Below are positions 25,163 to 32,264 of a DNA stretch of 33,622 bases, piece after piece. The DNA comes from Thauera sp. UBA6194. GTDB lineage: Bacteria; Pseudomonadota; Gammaproteobacteria; Burkholderiales; Rhodocyclaceae. The notes beneath the pieces were generated by a model. It did not search any database. It saw nothing but the letters and a program-made list of their open reading frames with translations, and had not been told where the DNA came from. Location of the stretch: positions 1-33,622 of the forward strand of contig DITC01000050.1 in NCBI GenBank assembly GCA_002422685.1, in the 5' to 3' direction. The stretch's first letter is position 1. Each line of letters opens with the position of its first letter. Both the position numbers and the translations under genes were made by a program.

Positions 25163-25696
25163 GTGAGGCGTTTTTTTGTACTGTTCGTGGCCCTGTTCGG
25201 GCTGTGGGGGTGTAGCAGCGTGAATGTCGATCACTATCGCGCGCAGCAGCCGGTGCTCGAGCTGCGCGACTACTTCAACGGCACGCTCGACGCCTGGGGC
25301 ATGTTCCAGGACCGCTCGGGCAAGGTGGTCAAGCGCTTCCATGTCGTCATCGAGGCGCGCTGGGAGGGCGAAGTCGGCACGCTCGACGAGCGCTTCACCT
25401 ATGCCGACGGCAGCACCCAGCGCCGGGTGTGGACCATCACCCGCCTCGGTGAAGGGCGCTACACCGGCCGCGCCGACGACGTGGTCGGCGAGGCCATCGG
25501 CGAAGCCGCAGGCAACGCGCTGCGCTGGCGCTACGTGCTCGCGTTGCCGGTGGACGACAAGGTGTACAACGTCGACTTCGACGACTGGATGTTCCTGATG
25601 GACGACAAGGTCATGCTCAACCGCTCGCTGATGAGCAAGTGGGGCTTTCGCCTCGGCGAGGTCACGCTGAGCTTCGTCAAGCGGGCGCCGCAATGA
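25163..25696 (+). CDS. DUF3833 family lipoprotein
   Basis: This 177-residue lipoprotein of unknown function starts with GTG. The signal peptide MRRFFVLFVALFGLWGC has a lipobox with the lipidated Cys17, followed by Ser-Ser, so outer-membrane sorting is likely. The DUF3833 core is LRDYFNGTLDAWGMFQDRSGKVVKRFHVVIEARW, DERFTYADGSTQRRVWTI and the C-terminal DDWMFLMDDKVMLNRSLMSKWGF. The start is fixed by a perfect Shine-Dalgarno AAGGAGGT at 25150-25157, the strongest in the operon, which suggests higher or independent translation of this product. The SDR gene overlaps its stop. Confidence 0.9.
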   Translation: MRRFFVLFVALFGLWGCSSVNVDHYRAQQPVLELRDYFNGTLDAWGMFQDRSGKVVKRFHVVIEARWEGEVGTLDERFTYADGSTQRRVWTITRLGEGRYTGRADDVVGEAIGEAAGNALRWRYVLALPVDDKVYNVDFDDWMFLMDDKVMLNRSLMSKWGFRLGEVTLSFVKRAPQ

Positions 25697-26502
25697 GTGC
25701 TGGCGCGGGGCGGCTGCAGCGCCTGTTCGGCCCGCTCAACACGCCGATTCGCGACTGGGCCGGCAGGCGGGTGTGGATCGTCGGCGCCTCGTCGGGCATC
25801 GGCGAGGCGCTCGCGCTCGCGCTCGCCCGCCGCGGCGCCCGCCTGGCGCTTTCGGCGCGCAGCGCGGAGCGTCTGGAGGCCGCATGCACTGCGTGCGGGG
25901 GCGCACTCGCGCTGCCAATGGATCTGTCCCGCGACGGAGAAATCGAACAGGCTCGCGACCAACTGCTCGCAGCCTGGGGCGGCATCGACCTCGTCGTGTT
26001 CAACGCCGGCACCTACCGCCCGCTGCGCGCCTGGGAGCTCACCGCCGCGGCCGTGCGCGAGACGCTCGACGTCAACCTCGTCGGCACCATGAGCGGCGTC
26101 GCCGCCGTGCTGCCGACCCTGCTCGCGCAGGGCCGCGGCGCGCTCGCGCTGGTCGGCAGCGTCGCGGGCTACGGCGGGTTGCCGAAGGCGACGGTTTATG
26201 GCCCGTCGAAGGCTGCGCTGATCAACTTCGCCGAGGTGCTCCACCTCGACCTCGCCCCGCGCGGCATCGACGTATTCCTGATCAGCCCCGGCTTCGTCGC
26301 CACGCCGCTGACCGCGCAGAATGACTTCACCATGCCCGCGCTGCTCACGCCTGAGCAGGCGGCCGGTGCGATCGTCGAAGGCTTCGCCAGCGGGGCCTTC
26401 GAGATCCACTTCCCGAAGCGCTTCACCTGCGTGCTGAAGCTGCTGCAATGGCTGCCGCGGCGCGTCTATTTCGCGCTCGTCCGCCGCGCCACTGGCTTGT
26501 GA
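25693..26502 (+). CDS. Short-chain dehydrogenase/reductase (SDR)
   Basis: This 269-residue classical SDR has the nucleotide-binding GASSGIG motif (31-37), the FNAGTY element (NAG, about 104-106), catalytic Ser156, Tyr169 and Lys173 (YGPSK) and the post-motif SPGFVATPLT. It is cytoplasmic or peripheral, with a hydrophobic/basic C-terminal tail (LKLLQWLPRRVYFALVRRATGL) that may touch the membrane. Basic residues after the first beta strand (ARRGARLALSARS) favour NADPH. The substrate is unknown; oxidation or reduction of a lipid intermediate is inference from the operon. The start overlaps the DUF3833 stop (ATGA). Confidence 0.92.
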   Translation: MSAGAGRLQRLFGPLNTPIRDWAGRRVWIVGASSGIGEALALALARRGARLALSARSAERLEAACTACGGALALPMDLSRDGEIEQARDQLLAAWGGIDLVVFNAGTYRPLRAWELTAAAVRETLDVNLVGTMSGVAAVLPTLLAQGRGALALVGSVAGYGGLPKATVYGPSKAALINFAEVLHLDLAPRGIDVFLISPGFVATPLTAQNDFTMPALLTPEQAAGAIVEGFASGAFEIHFPKRFTCVLKLLQWLPRRVYFALVRRATGL

Positions 26503-26513
26503 GTCTGCCCGCC

Positions 26514-26963
26514 ATGACCAAGCCCTACGTTCCGCTCCCACGGCAAACGCCCGCACGGCGCCTGGCGCACTTCTACGAAACGCTCACGCCGGACAGTCTC
26601 GCAGCGCTCGACGCGCTCTACGCCCCCGACGCCCGCTTCAAGGACCCCTTCAACGAGGTCACCGGCACCACCGCAATCCGCCGCATCTTCGAGCACATGT
26701 TCGCCAGCACCGACGCGCCGCGCTTCGTGGTCACGGATTGCATCGAACAGGGCGAACAGGCGATGCTGGGCTGGGCGTTCCACTTCGCGCTGCGCGGGCG
26801 CGCGCTGACCGTGCGCGGTGTCACGCATCTGCGCTTCGACGCCGACGGCCGGGTCGTGCTGCACCGCGACTACTGGGATGCCGCCGAGGAACTGTACGAG
26901 AAGCTGCCGCTGCTCGGGGGCGCGATGCGGGTGATCAAGCGCAGGCTGAGTGCGAGCGGCTGA
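26514..26963 (+). CDS. SnoaL/NTF2-like protein, last gene of the operon
   Basis: This 149-residue single-domain protein has an alpha+beta cone (NTF2-like) pattern: an N-terminal helix with RLAHFYETLTPDSLAALDALYAPDARFKDPFNEVTG, then IRRIFEHMF, and C-terminal strands with VRGVTHLRFDADGRVVLHRDYWDAAEELYEKLP. These are the SnoaL-like signatures found in many small binding or isomerase proteins. ATG 26514 is used; GTG 26499 overlaps the SDR stop (GTGA) and would add five residues, matching the coupling habit of this operon, so it is a real alternative. A 152-base spacer follows before the Sco gene, so the operon likely ends here, although no clear terminator was seen. Confidence 0.82.
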   Translation: MTKPYVPLPRQTPARRLAHFYETLTPDSLAALDALYAPDARFKDPFNEVTGTTAIRRIFEHMFASTDAPRFVVTDCIEQGEQAMLGWAFHFALRGRALTVRGVTHLRFDADGRVVLHRDYWDAAEELYEKLPLLGGAMRVIKRRLSASG

Positions 26964-27115
26964 GTGGCCCCATGCGCGCGCGAGGGAGCGGGGCGTTCGT
27001 CCGGATGCATGCTTCGCATCCGCCTCCTGTGGCGATCGGTCACGGAGCTGCTGACCCGATCCCGGCAAGGGGATTATCATGGAGCGCTGATAGAACACCG
27101 CACACAGGTTAGCTC

Positions 27116-27718
27116 ATGCTTGCAATTTCTCGCGTTGTCGCCCGCCTCGTCGCCGCCCCGCTGCTGGCCCTCGGCCTGCTCGCCGGCTGCACCCCCTCCG
27201 AGCCCGTCTTCAAGAGCACCGACATCACCGGCGCCGAGTACGGCAAGCGTTTCGCCCTCACCGACCACCACGGCCAGGCGCGCACGCTCGCCGACTTCGA
27301 GGGCAAGGTCGTCACCATCTTCTTCGGCTACACCCAGTGCCCCGACGTGTGCCCCACCGCGCTGTCGGGCATGAGCGCGGTCATGCAGGAGCTTGGCCCG
27401 GATGCCGACCGCGTGCAGGTGATCTTCGTCACCGTCGATCCCGAGCGCGACACGCCCGAGCTGCTGGCCGAATACGTGCCGGTGTTCGACGAGCGCTTCC
27501 TAGGCATGTACGGCCCCGCCGACAAGATCGCCGAGATCGCCAAGGACTTCCGCGTTTTCTACCGCAAGAGCGGCGACCTGGAAGGCCACTACACCATCGA
27601 CCACTCGGCCGGCACCTACGTCTTCGGCCCGGATGGGCGCTTGCGGCTGTATATCAAGCACGCCGAAGACCCGCAGGTGATGGCGGCCGACATCAAGGCG
27701 CTGCTGGCGGGGAAGTGA
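27116..27718 (+). CDS. SCO1/SenC family copper-binding lipoprotein
   Basis: Sco proteins deliver copper and/or reduce cysteines for the CuA site of cytochrome c oxidase. The 200-residue protein has a lipoprotein signal ending LLAGC (lipidated Cys25), a thioredoxin fold with FGYTQCPDVCP (copper ligands Cys75 and Cys79), VTVDPERDTPE and the third ligand His163 in YTIDHSAGTYVF. It is membrane-anchored and faces the periplasm. TATCAT around 27075 could be a -10 box, but the matching -35 is weak. No cytochrome oxidase genes are in the window, so its target is elsewhere. It is separate from the preceding operon by 152 bases. Confidence 0.95.
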   Translation: MLAISRVVARLVAAPLLALGLLAGCTPSEPVFKSTDITGAEYGKRFALTDHHGQARTLADFEGKVVTIFFGYTQCPDVCPTALSGMSAVMQELGPDADRVQVIFVTVDPERDTPELLAEYVPVFDERFLGMYGPADKIAEIAKDFRVFYRKSGDLEGHYTIDHSAGTYVFGPDGRLRLYIKHAEDPQVMAADIKALLAGK

Positions 27719-27724
27719 ATCAGG

Positions 27725-28057
27725 TCAGCGTATTTCGACGATGCGCTCGCCGCTTTCGAGCGCCGCGCGTAATTGGGGTAGCACCGATTCGAATGCGGTC
27801 AGCAAGGCCTGCTTGCGGCAGTTCCCGAGGCCGAACCCATACCACCTGAGGCGGAATGCGCTCCAGTCGATCTGCCAGGAGCCGGAAGTCATCGTCTTTG
27901 GTAACGATGATCAGCGCTTCTTTCTGCGCTCGATGCCAGATCTCGGCGTCTGGAGCATGGTCCAGGCCCAGGTGAAGACATGACGAGCCTCCAGCCCCTT
28001 GCTGGAGAGCCAACGCGCGAGCGCGATGGGCAGTTGCGCGTCGACGAGGAAGTTCAC
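27725..28057 (-). pseudogene. DUF5615 family PIN-like toxin, broken by two compensating frameshifts
   Basis: Read from GTG 28057 the protein starts MNFLVDAQLPIALARWLSSK, the PIN-like beginning of DUF5615, then shifts frame near 27975 where one base is missing (the following LGLDHAPDAEIWHRAQKEALIIVTKDDDF is in the next frame). Near 27831 an extra base returns it to the first frame for GNCRKQALLTAFESVLPQL and a normal end ERIVEIR. The two shifts cancel, so the overall span is a multiple of three, but the literal first frame stops after about 45 residues. The gene pairs with the DUF433 antitoxin gene, overlapping it (GTGA). Either the toxin is inactivated or the sequence carries errors. Confidence 0.8.
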
Positions 28058-28290
28058 GCAGCAATCAGGATCGGGTGGTCAGCCTGCCGCGCGGCGTATT
28101 CGAGTACTGCGCGGATGTCCGCTTCCTCGAGCATGGGATAGTCTTCGAGGATCTCTGCCGGACTGGCGCCCGCGCCCAGCAGGCTCAGCACGTCGGAAAC
28201 GCGGATGCGAAGGCCGCGGACGCAGGGACGTCCCCCGCATTGGTCGGGGGATATCGTGATGCGCTTGATCAGTTCGAGCCCAGCTTCCAT
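28054..28290 (-). CDS. DUF433 family antitoxin
   Basis: This 78-residue protein is a clear DUF433 member: ITISPDQCGGRPCVRGLRIRVSDVLSLLGAGASPAEILEDYPMLEEADIRAVLEYAAR. DUF433 forms a winged-helix-like DNA-binding fold and is the presumed antitoxin and autoregulator of DUF5615 PIN-like toxins. It precedes the toxin and overlaps it by four bases. The antitoxin appears intact while its toxin partner is broken. It lies 70 bases from the end of rpoH on the same strand, so rpoH could be read through into it. Confidence 0.88.
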   Translation of the reverse strand: MEAGLELIKRITISPDQCGGRPCVRGLRIRVSDVLSLLGAGASPAEILEDYPMLEEADIRAVLEYAARQADHPILIAA

Positions 28291-28360
28291 GCCGCCCTCC
28301 CCTCAATGCCCCTCAGTTGGTGTGGGCAGTATAGCCGCGCAAGGCTGCGGCGGCGGAGCT

Positions 28361-29212
<852 letters not shown>

Positions 29213-29242
29213 GGGCTTGGGTCCTCCTTGTGCGCTTCAATG

Positions 29243-29269
29243 TTAGCACTCGGGGCGTGAGAGTGCTAA
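29243..29269. promoter_or_regulatory. CIRCE element (HrcA operator) upstream of rpoH
   Basis: TTAGCACTC, nine bases, GAGTGCTAA matches the CIRCE consensus exactly. It lies 31-57 bases upstream of the rpoH start codon, in the promoter/leader zone. A possible -10 (TAACAT on the minus strand) overlaps its near arm. The vapC gene upstream ends at 29300. Confidence 0.93.
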
Positions 29270-29299
29270 GGGGCAGCGGGAGTTCCGGGGTGGCCTTCT

Positions 29300-29719
29300 T
29301 CAGTCTTTTTCGGCGGACACCCAGTCCTCGACGCGCAAACCCGAAATGCGCCTGAACTCTCGCGTATTGTGCGTGACCAGGGTGGCGTCTTCGGCCAGTG
29401 CATGGCAGGCGATCCACAGGTCGTTCCCTCCGATCGGTGTGCCTGCCTCCTTCAGGCGGGTGGCCTGTTCCGCGTAATGCCGGCAGATGGCGGGGTCGAC
29501 GGGATAGCGCACCGGTACCTGGCGTGCCAGGGCGTTCAGCCGCCGCAGCACCTCCGTCTTGCGCGTGCTGCGCTCGGCGCCCTTCAGCAACTCGGCCCAG
29601 GTCACGAAAGACATGCACAGGGCGTCGCGCTCAGGGAGTGCGTCGATGCGCTGCGCGATGCTGGGCGGTTGATTCTTGATCAGGTAGATCAGGATGTTGG
29701 TGTCGAGCAGGTAGATCAC
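29300..29719 (-). CDS. vapC: VapC-type PIN-domain ribonuclease toxin
   Basis: This 139-residue PIN nuclease starts IYLLDTNILIYLIKN (first acidic Asp), has the conserved Glu in TWAELLKGAERS, and the later acidic residues in PIGGNDLWIACHAL and VTHNTREFRRI. VapC toxins cleave tRNA or rRNA when released from VapB. All key acidic residues are present, so it looks active. It overlaps the VapB stop by four bases (ATGA). It lies directly upstream of the rpoH promoter on the same strand, so read-through could reach rpoH. Confidence 0.93.
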   Translation of the reverse strand: MIYLLDTNILIYLIKNQPPSIAQRIDALPERDALCMSFVTWAELLKGAERSTRKTEVLRRLNALARQVPVRYPVDPAICRHYAEQATRLKEAGTPIGGNDLWIACHALAEDATLVTHNTREFRRISGLRVEDWVSAEKD

Positions 29720-29979
29720 AGCGCCTCGCGCTCCTGCACCGGCAGCGGCGCTTCCTGTTCGGCCTCGAGCGCGGCGACGAAGTCGTCATCCACTTCGCCC
29801 AGCGCTTTCAGGGCCTGCATCAGGGCGGTGCCACGTTGCACGCGCAAGGGGTGAATCACCAGATCGCCCGCATCGTTGCGCGTGATGCTGACGCGGTCGG
29901 TGTCGAGGCGGAACTCTGCCGGGATACGGACCGCCTGGCTGTTGCCGTTGTTGAAGACGCGGCTGGGCAGTGTTTCCAT
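29716..29979 (-). CDS. vapB: VapB-type (AbrB/MazE-like) antitoxin
   Basis: This 87-residue antitoxin has an N-terminal swapped-hairpin DNA-binding domain (SRVFNNGNSQAVRIPAEFRLDTDRVSITRNDAGDLVIHPL) and an acidic C-terminal tail that would bind VapC. ATG 29979 follows a good AGGTGATG ribosome site. The inverted repeat at 29995-30016 directly upstream is a plausible self-operator. Confidence 0.92.
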   Translation of the reverse strand: METLPSRVFNNGNSQAVRIPAEFRLDTDRVSITRNDAGDLVIHPLRVQRGTALMQALKALGEVDDDFVAALEAEQEAPLPVQEREAL

Positions 29980-29994
29980 GGCATCACCTATTGT

Positions 29995-30016
29995 AAATAC
30001 GCTGGCGTGTGTATTT
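29995..30016. promoter_or_regulatory. Inverted repeat upstream of vapBC (candidate operator)
   Basis: AAATAC and GTATTT (29995-30000, 30011-30016) flank a 10-base centre. TACAAT on the minus strand at this position could be the -10 box, with no strong -35. Position fits VapB autoregulation. Confidence 0.45.
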
Positions 30017-30120
30017 TAGTGCTCGCGTAGCAACAGGGCAAATATCCACTGTTTGTTTCGCGTGGGCGGGCTGCGCCTCGAACCCGTAAGCTGACCTGCC
30101 TTCTGCGCTGCGCGCTTCAT

Positions 30121-30369
30121 TCAACGCACGATGAACGCTGCTGGCGTCAGGATGGGAATGCCGTGCCATGGGTTCAGCACGAGCAGATCCTTGTCCCCGC
30201 TGATGATCGCCGCTGCTTCGCCTGCAAGCTCGGCCAGGGTGTCTTCCGAGCCAAGCAGGCTGCCGCGGGCGAGCGCGAGATCGACCGCCTGGGCGGCGGT
30301 GCTGCGCGGCACCAGCAGGCGGCTGACGAGAACGTTCGTGTCGACGACGAAGCGCAAGAACTCAGTCAT
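30121..30369 (-). pseudogene. PIN-domain toxin (COG1569 type) with internal in-frame deletion
   Basis: The 82-residue product begins as a normal COG1569 PIN toxin (RFVVDTNVLVSRLLVPRSTAAQAVDLALARGSLLGSEDTLAEL) and ends as one (AAAIISGDKDLLVLNPWHGIPILTPAAFIVR), but the middle is missing. Relatives are about 135-145 residues and carry a central helical section and a conserved acidic Asp-Asp-Lys-Phe segment absent here, so roughly 55-60 codons have been lost near 30230. The join falls at an Glu-Leu-Ala stretch that occurs on both sides in relatives, suggesting deletion between short repeats. Frame is kept. Lacking an active-site Asp, it is probably inactive. It overlaps its antitoxin gene by eight bases. 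Confidence 0.75.
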
Positions 30370-30610
30370 CGGCGAGCAATTCGGCGAGCTTGTCCTCGGT
30401 CAGGCCCGCTGCGGCGGCTTTCTCGCCGACTGCGTCGCAAAAGCGCTGAAATTCGGCGACGTTGAGTCGTGTGAGGCGCTCGTAATCCTTCATCGACAGA
30501 ACGACCGCGACATCGCGCTTCTGGCGGCGGATCACGACGGGTTCGTGCGTGGCCAGGTCGAGCACGCGGGCCAGTCCCTGTTTTGCCTCGGTGGCGGAGA
30601 CGGTGCGCAT
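30362..30610 (-). CDS. Phd/YefM family antitoxin (partner of the truncated PIN toxin)
   Basis: This 82-residue protein has the Phd/YefM fold: VSATEAKQGLARVLDLATHEPVVIRRQKRDVAVVLSMKDYERL, then a helical, acidic C-terminal toxin-binding tail. ATG 30610 is preferred over GTG 30619 because AAGGAG is correctly spaced only for the ATG. The palindrome TGTAC-N5-GTACA at 30655-30669 lies about 45 bases upstream and is a candidate operator. The antitoxin appears intact although its toxin is truncated. Confidence 0.88.
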   Translation of the reverse strand: MRTVSATEAKQGLARVLDLATHEPVVIRRQKRDVAVVLSMKDYERLTRLNVAEFQRFCDAVGEKAAAAGLTEDKLAELLADD

Positions 30611-30654
30611 GGTGGTCACTCCTTACCGTTCAGGCGAACTTGGATTGTATGTTT

Positions 30655-30669
30655 TGTACGAAATGTACA
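30655..30669. promoter_or_regulatory. TGTAC-N5-GTACA palindrome upstream of a Phd antitoxin
   Basis: A perfect 5-5-5 inverted repeat lies in the AT-richer promoter zone; TACAAT on the minus strand just downstream could be the -10 box. It is probably the self-operator of the Phd/PIN module. Confidence 0.5.
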
Positions 30670-30716
30670 CAGTTGGCGAGCTGCGGGCGTGCTGCCGGTG
30701 GGCTTGGCAAAGCACG

Positions 30717-31007
30717 TCAGCGCCGCGCAGGAAATTCCCGTGCGGTGTGAACGACGTTGAGCACGATCACGGAGTCATCCGTCACTTTCACGAAGGCAAT
30801 GTAGGGCAGTCGGCGAACAACGAGTTCGCGTGCGCCCGGGATCCGCGCACTCGCCCGGATACGGTCCGGGAAGACGCGCAAGGCTTCGACCTCGGCAACG
30901 ATGCGCGACTGGACGGACGCTGCAGTCAATGGGCCTGCTTCAGCGTAGTAATAGGCGAGAATCTCCTCGAGGTCGTCCAGCGCCTCGTCGGCCCACAGGA
31001 TATTCAT
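30717..31007 (-). CDS. RelE/ParE family toxin
   Basis: This 96-residue toxin has the RelE/ParE fold: ILWADEALDDLEEILAYYYAEAGPLTAASVQSRIVAEVEALRVFPDRIRASARIPGARELVVRRLPYIAFVKVTDDSVIVLNVVHTAREFP. The pattern Pro-x-xx-Gly-x-RELVVRRLPYI and VVHTAREFP is typical of ParE-type proteins, which act on gyrase, rather than of ribosome-dependent RelE, but the two cannot be separated with certainty here. It overlaps the antitoxin stop by four bases and looks full length. Confidence 0.92.
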   Translation of the reverse strand: MNILWADEALDDLEEILAYYYAEAGPLTAASVQSRIVAEVEALRVFPDRIRASARIPGARELVVRRLPYIAFVKVTDDSVIVLNVVHTAREFPARR

Positions 31008-31312
31008 GCACGACGATTCCGCGCCGCCAAACGCTCGCGCAGCAGGGCCATGGCTTCGTCATGGTCATGCAGTTTGGTCTGGCCGGCCTCCAGGCGTTCG
31101 AGCGTGGCCGTGAGCTTCTCGAAGAGCCAGCCGTCGTAACCGGGTGTCTTGTCGAGCAGGAATTCGGGCAACAGCGTGTCTGCTGCGTCCTCGATCGACA
31201 CCATGATGCCGACAGGGCGATTGTTCTTGGTGATGACGACCGGCTCCCGGCGCGATGCATCGAGGAATTCGCCGAACCGGTTCTTTGCTTCGCGTGCGGT
31301 CATGACTTTCAT
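31004..31312 (-). CDS. Phd/YefM family antitoxin (partner of ParE-like toxin)
   Basis: This 102-residue antitoxin has a Phd/YefM domain (MTAREAKNRFGEFLDASRREPVVITKNNRPVGIMVSIEDAADTLLPE) and a longer C-terminal region (LEAGQTKLHDHDEAMALLRERLAARNRRA) that would wrap the toxin. ATG 31312 has AGGACA upstream. The palindrome AGTAGCTACT at 31348-31357 lies in its promoter region. Its 5' end faces the next module, which is divergently transcribed. Confidence 0.9.
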   Translation of the reverse strand: MKVMTAREAKNRFGEFLDASRREPVVITKNNRPVGIMVSIEDAADTLLPEFLLDKTPGYDGWLFEKLTATLERLEAGQTKLHDHDEAMALLRERLAARNRRA

Positions 31313-31347
31313 GATCAGTGTCCTGAGTAGGGTCGAGATAGATCCAT

Positions 31348-31357
31348 AGTAGCTACT
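31348..31357. promoter_or_regulatory. AGTAGCTACT palindrome between two divergent TA modules
   Basis: A perfect 10-bp palindrome lies 36 bases upstream of the minus-strand Phd antitoxin start and about 105 bases upstream of the plus-strand one. TACTAT on the minus strand overlaps it and could be a -10 box. Confidence 0.35.
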
Positions 31358-31420
31358 TTAGGCGGTGCGGAAAGCGTCTGTGTCCGGGATGGTGGATTGG
31401 GCTTGATCTCATGGGCAACC

Positions 31421-31441
31421 ATGGTCATGATCATGGTCATC
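31421..31441. repeat. ATGGTCAT direct repeats around a CATGATCATG palindrome
   Basis: Two ATGGTCAT copies 12 bases apart surround the palindrome CATGATCATG (31426-31435), with ACCATGGT at 31418-31425 as a second one. They lie about 22 bases upstream of the plus-strand Phd gene start, a usual operator position. Confidence 0.45.
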
Positions 31442-31462
31442 GATTTTCCAGGGAGTACGACC

Positions 31463-31693
31463 ATGCAAACCATCCAGGCCTCCGAATTCAAGGCTCGCTG
31501 CCTCGCCCTGATGGACCAGGTGGCGGCCTCGGGCGAGATCCTTGTCGTCACGAAGAACGGCAAGCCGGTTGCCGAACTGCATCCTTATCAGGGCGCGCGT
31601 GCAGCGTCGCCTTTCGGTCTGCACCCGGGCGTACGCATCCTGGGCGACATCGTGTCGCCGGTCGCCGACGAGGACTGGGAGGCCTTGTCGTGA
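31463..31693 (+). CDS. Phd/YefM family antitoxin (partner of the plus-strand PIN toxin)
   Basis: This 76-residue antitoxin has MQTIQASEFKARCLALMDQVAASGEILVVTKNGKPVAELHPY, the compact Phd domain, and a Pro/Asp/Glu-containing C-terminal tail. ATG 31463 follows CAGGGAG at about 8 bases, better than the in-frame ATGs further upstream inside the repeat. Its stop overlaps the toxin's GTG (GTGA). Confidence 0.9.
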   Translation: MQTIQASEFKARCLALMDQVAASGEILVVTKNGKPVAELHPYQGARAASPFGLHPGVRILGDIVSPVADEDWEALS

Positions 31694-32091
31694 TCGTCCT
31701 CGACACGCATGTGCTCATCTGGATGGATGCCGACGATGCCGCGCTCGGCCCGCAGGCGCGTGCGCGCATCGAACAGGCCTGGCGCGCGGGCGAGGTCGCG
31801 GTGAGCGCGATCAGCTTCTGGGAGTGCGCAATGCTTGCGGATAAGGGACGCATCGTCCTGCCGCTTGCTGTTGAAAGCTGGCGGGCAGGCCTGCTGGGCG
31901 CGGGGCTGGTCGAGATTGCGCTCGATGGACGCATCGTGCTGGCAGCGGCAGGGTTCGCGGAGCTGCATCGCGACCCGGCAGACCGCTTCATCGCCGCCAC
32001 CGCAGGCGTGCGCAACGCGACGCTGGTGACAGCGGACGAGAAGCTGTTGGCATGGAATGCGGGCCTGCCGCGGCTCGATGCGCGGCGCTGA
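31690..32091 (+). CDS. PIN-domain (VapC-like) toxin
   Basis: This 133-residue PIN nuclease, starting at GTG 31690, has VIVLDTHVLIWMDADDAALG (first Asp), VSAISFWECAMLADKGRI (Glu), and RDPADRFIAATAGVRNATLVTADEKLL (Asp cluster), the LDTHVLIW subfamily commonly paired with Phd antitoxins. All PIN acidic residues are present. The target RNA is unknown. A small hairpin at 32102-32119 follows it. Confidence 0.92.
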   Translation: MIVLDTHVLIWMDADDAALGPQARARIEQAWRAGEVAVSAISFWECAMLADKGRIVLPLAVESWRAGLLGAGLVEIALDGRIVLAAAGFAELHRDPADRFIAATAGVRNATLVTADEKLLAWNAGLPRLDARR

Positions 32092-32101
32092 TCGGGTGTT
32101 C

Positions 32102-32119
32102 TGTTGCGCGTCCGCAACA
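32102..32119. other. Short perfect hairpin after the PIN toxin gene
   Basis: TGTTGCG-CGTC-CGCAACA forms a 7-bp stem with a 4-base loop, but no T run follows, so intrinsic termination is uncertain. Confidence 0.4.
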
Positions 32120-32156
32120 ACAAAGGCTGGAATGTCGCGTTTTAGCGCTTCCAGGC

Positions 32157-32185
32157 TTGCAAGGCGGGCGGCAGGTTTGCAGAAT
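32157..32185 (+). promoter_or_regulatory. Predicted promoter of the porin gene
   Basis: TTGCAA (32157-32162), a 17-base spacer and CAGAAT (32180-32185) lie about 80 bases upstream of the porin start. The leader ends with a GAGGAG ribosome site at 32252-32257. Confidence 0.5.
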
Positions 32186-32264
32186 CGCTTCAACTTCTCG
32201 CCAGAGAGGTGAGTAGGGCCAAGGCAGGTGCCAAGGTCTCAACTTCAAATTTGAGGAGAAACAT

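Noticed and set aside
30160..30760. Plus-strand frame overlapping the truncated PIN and Phd genes
   Set aside because: It has no family match, and the minus-strand pair has family motifs, overlap and a ribosome site.
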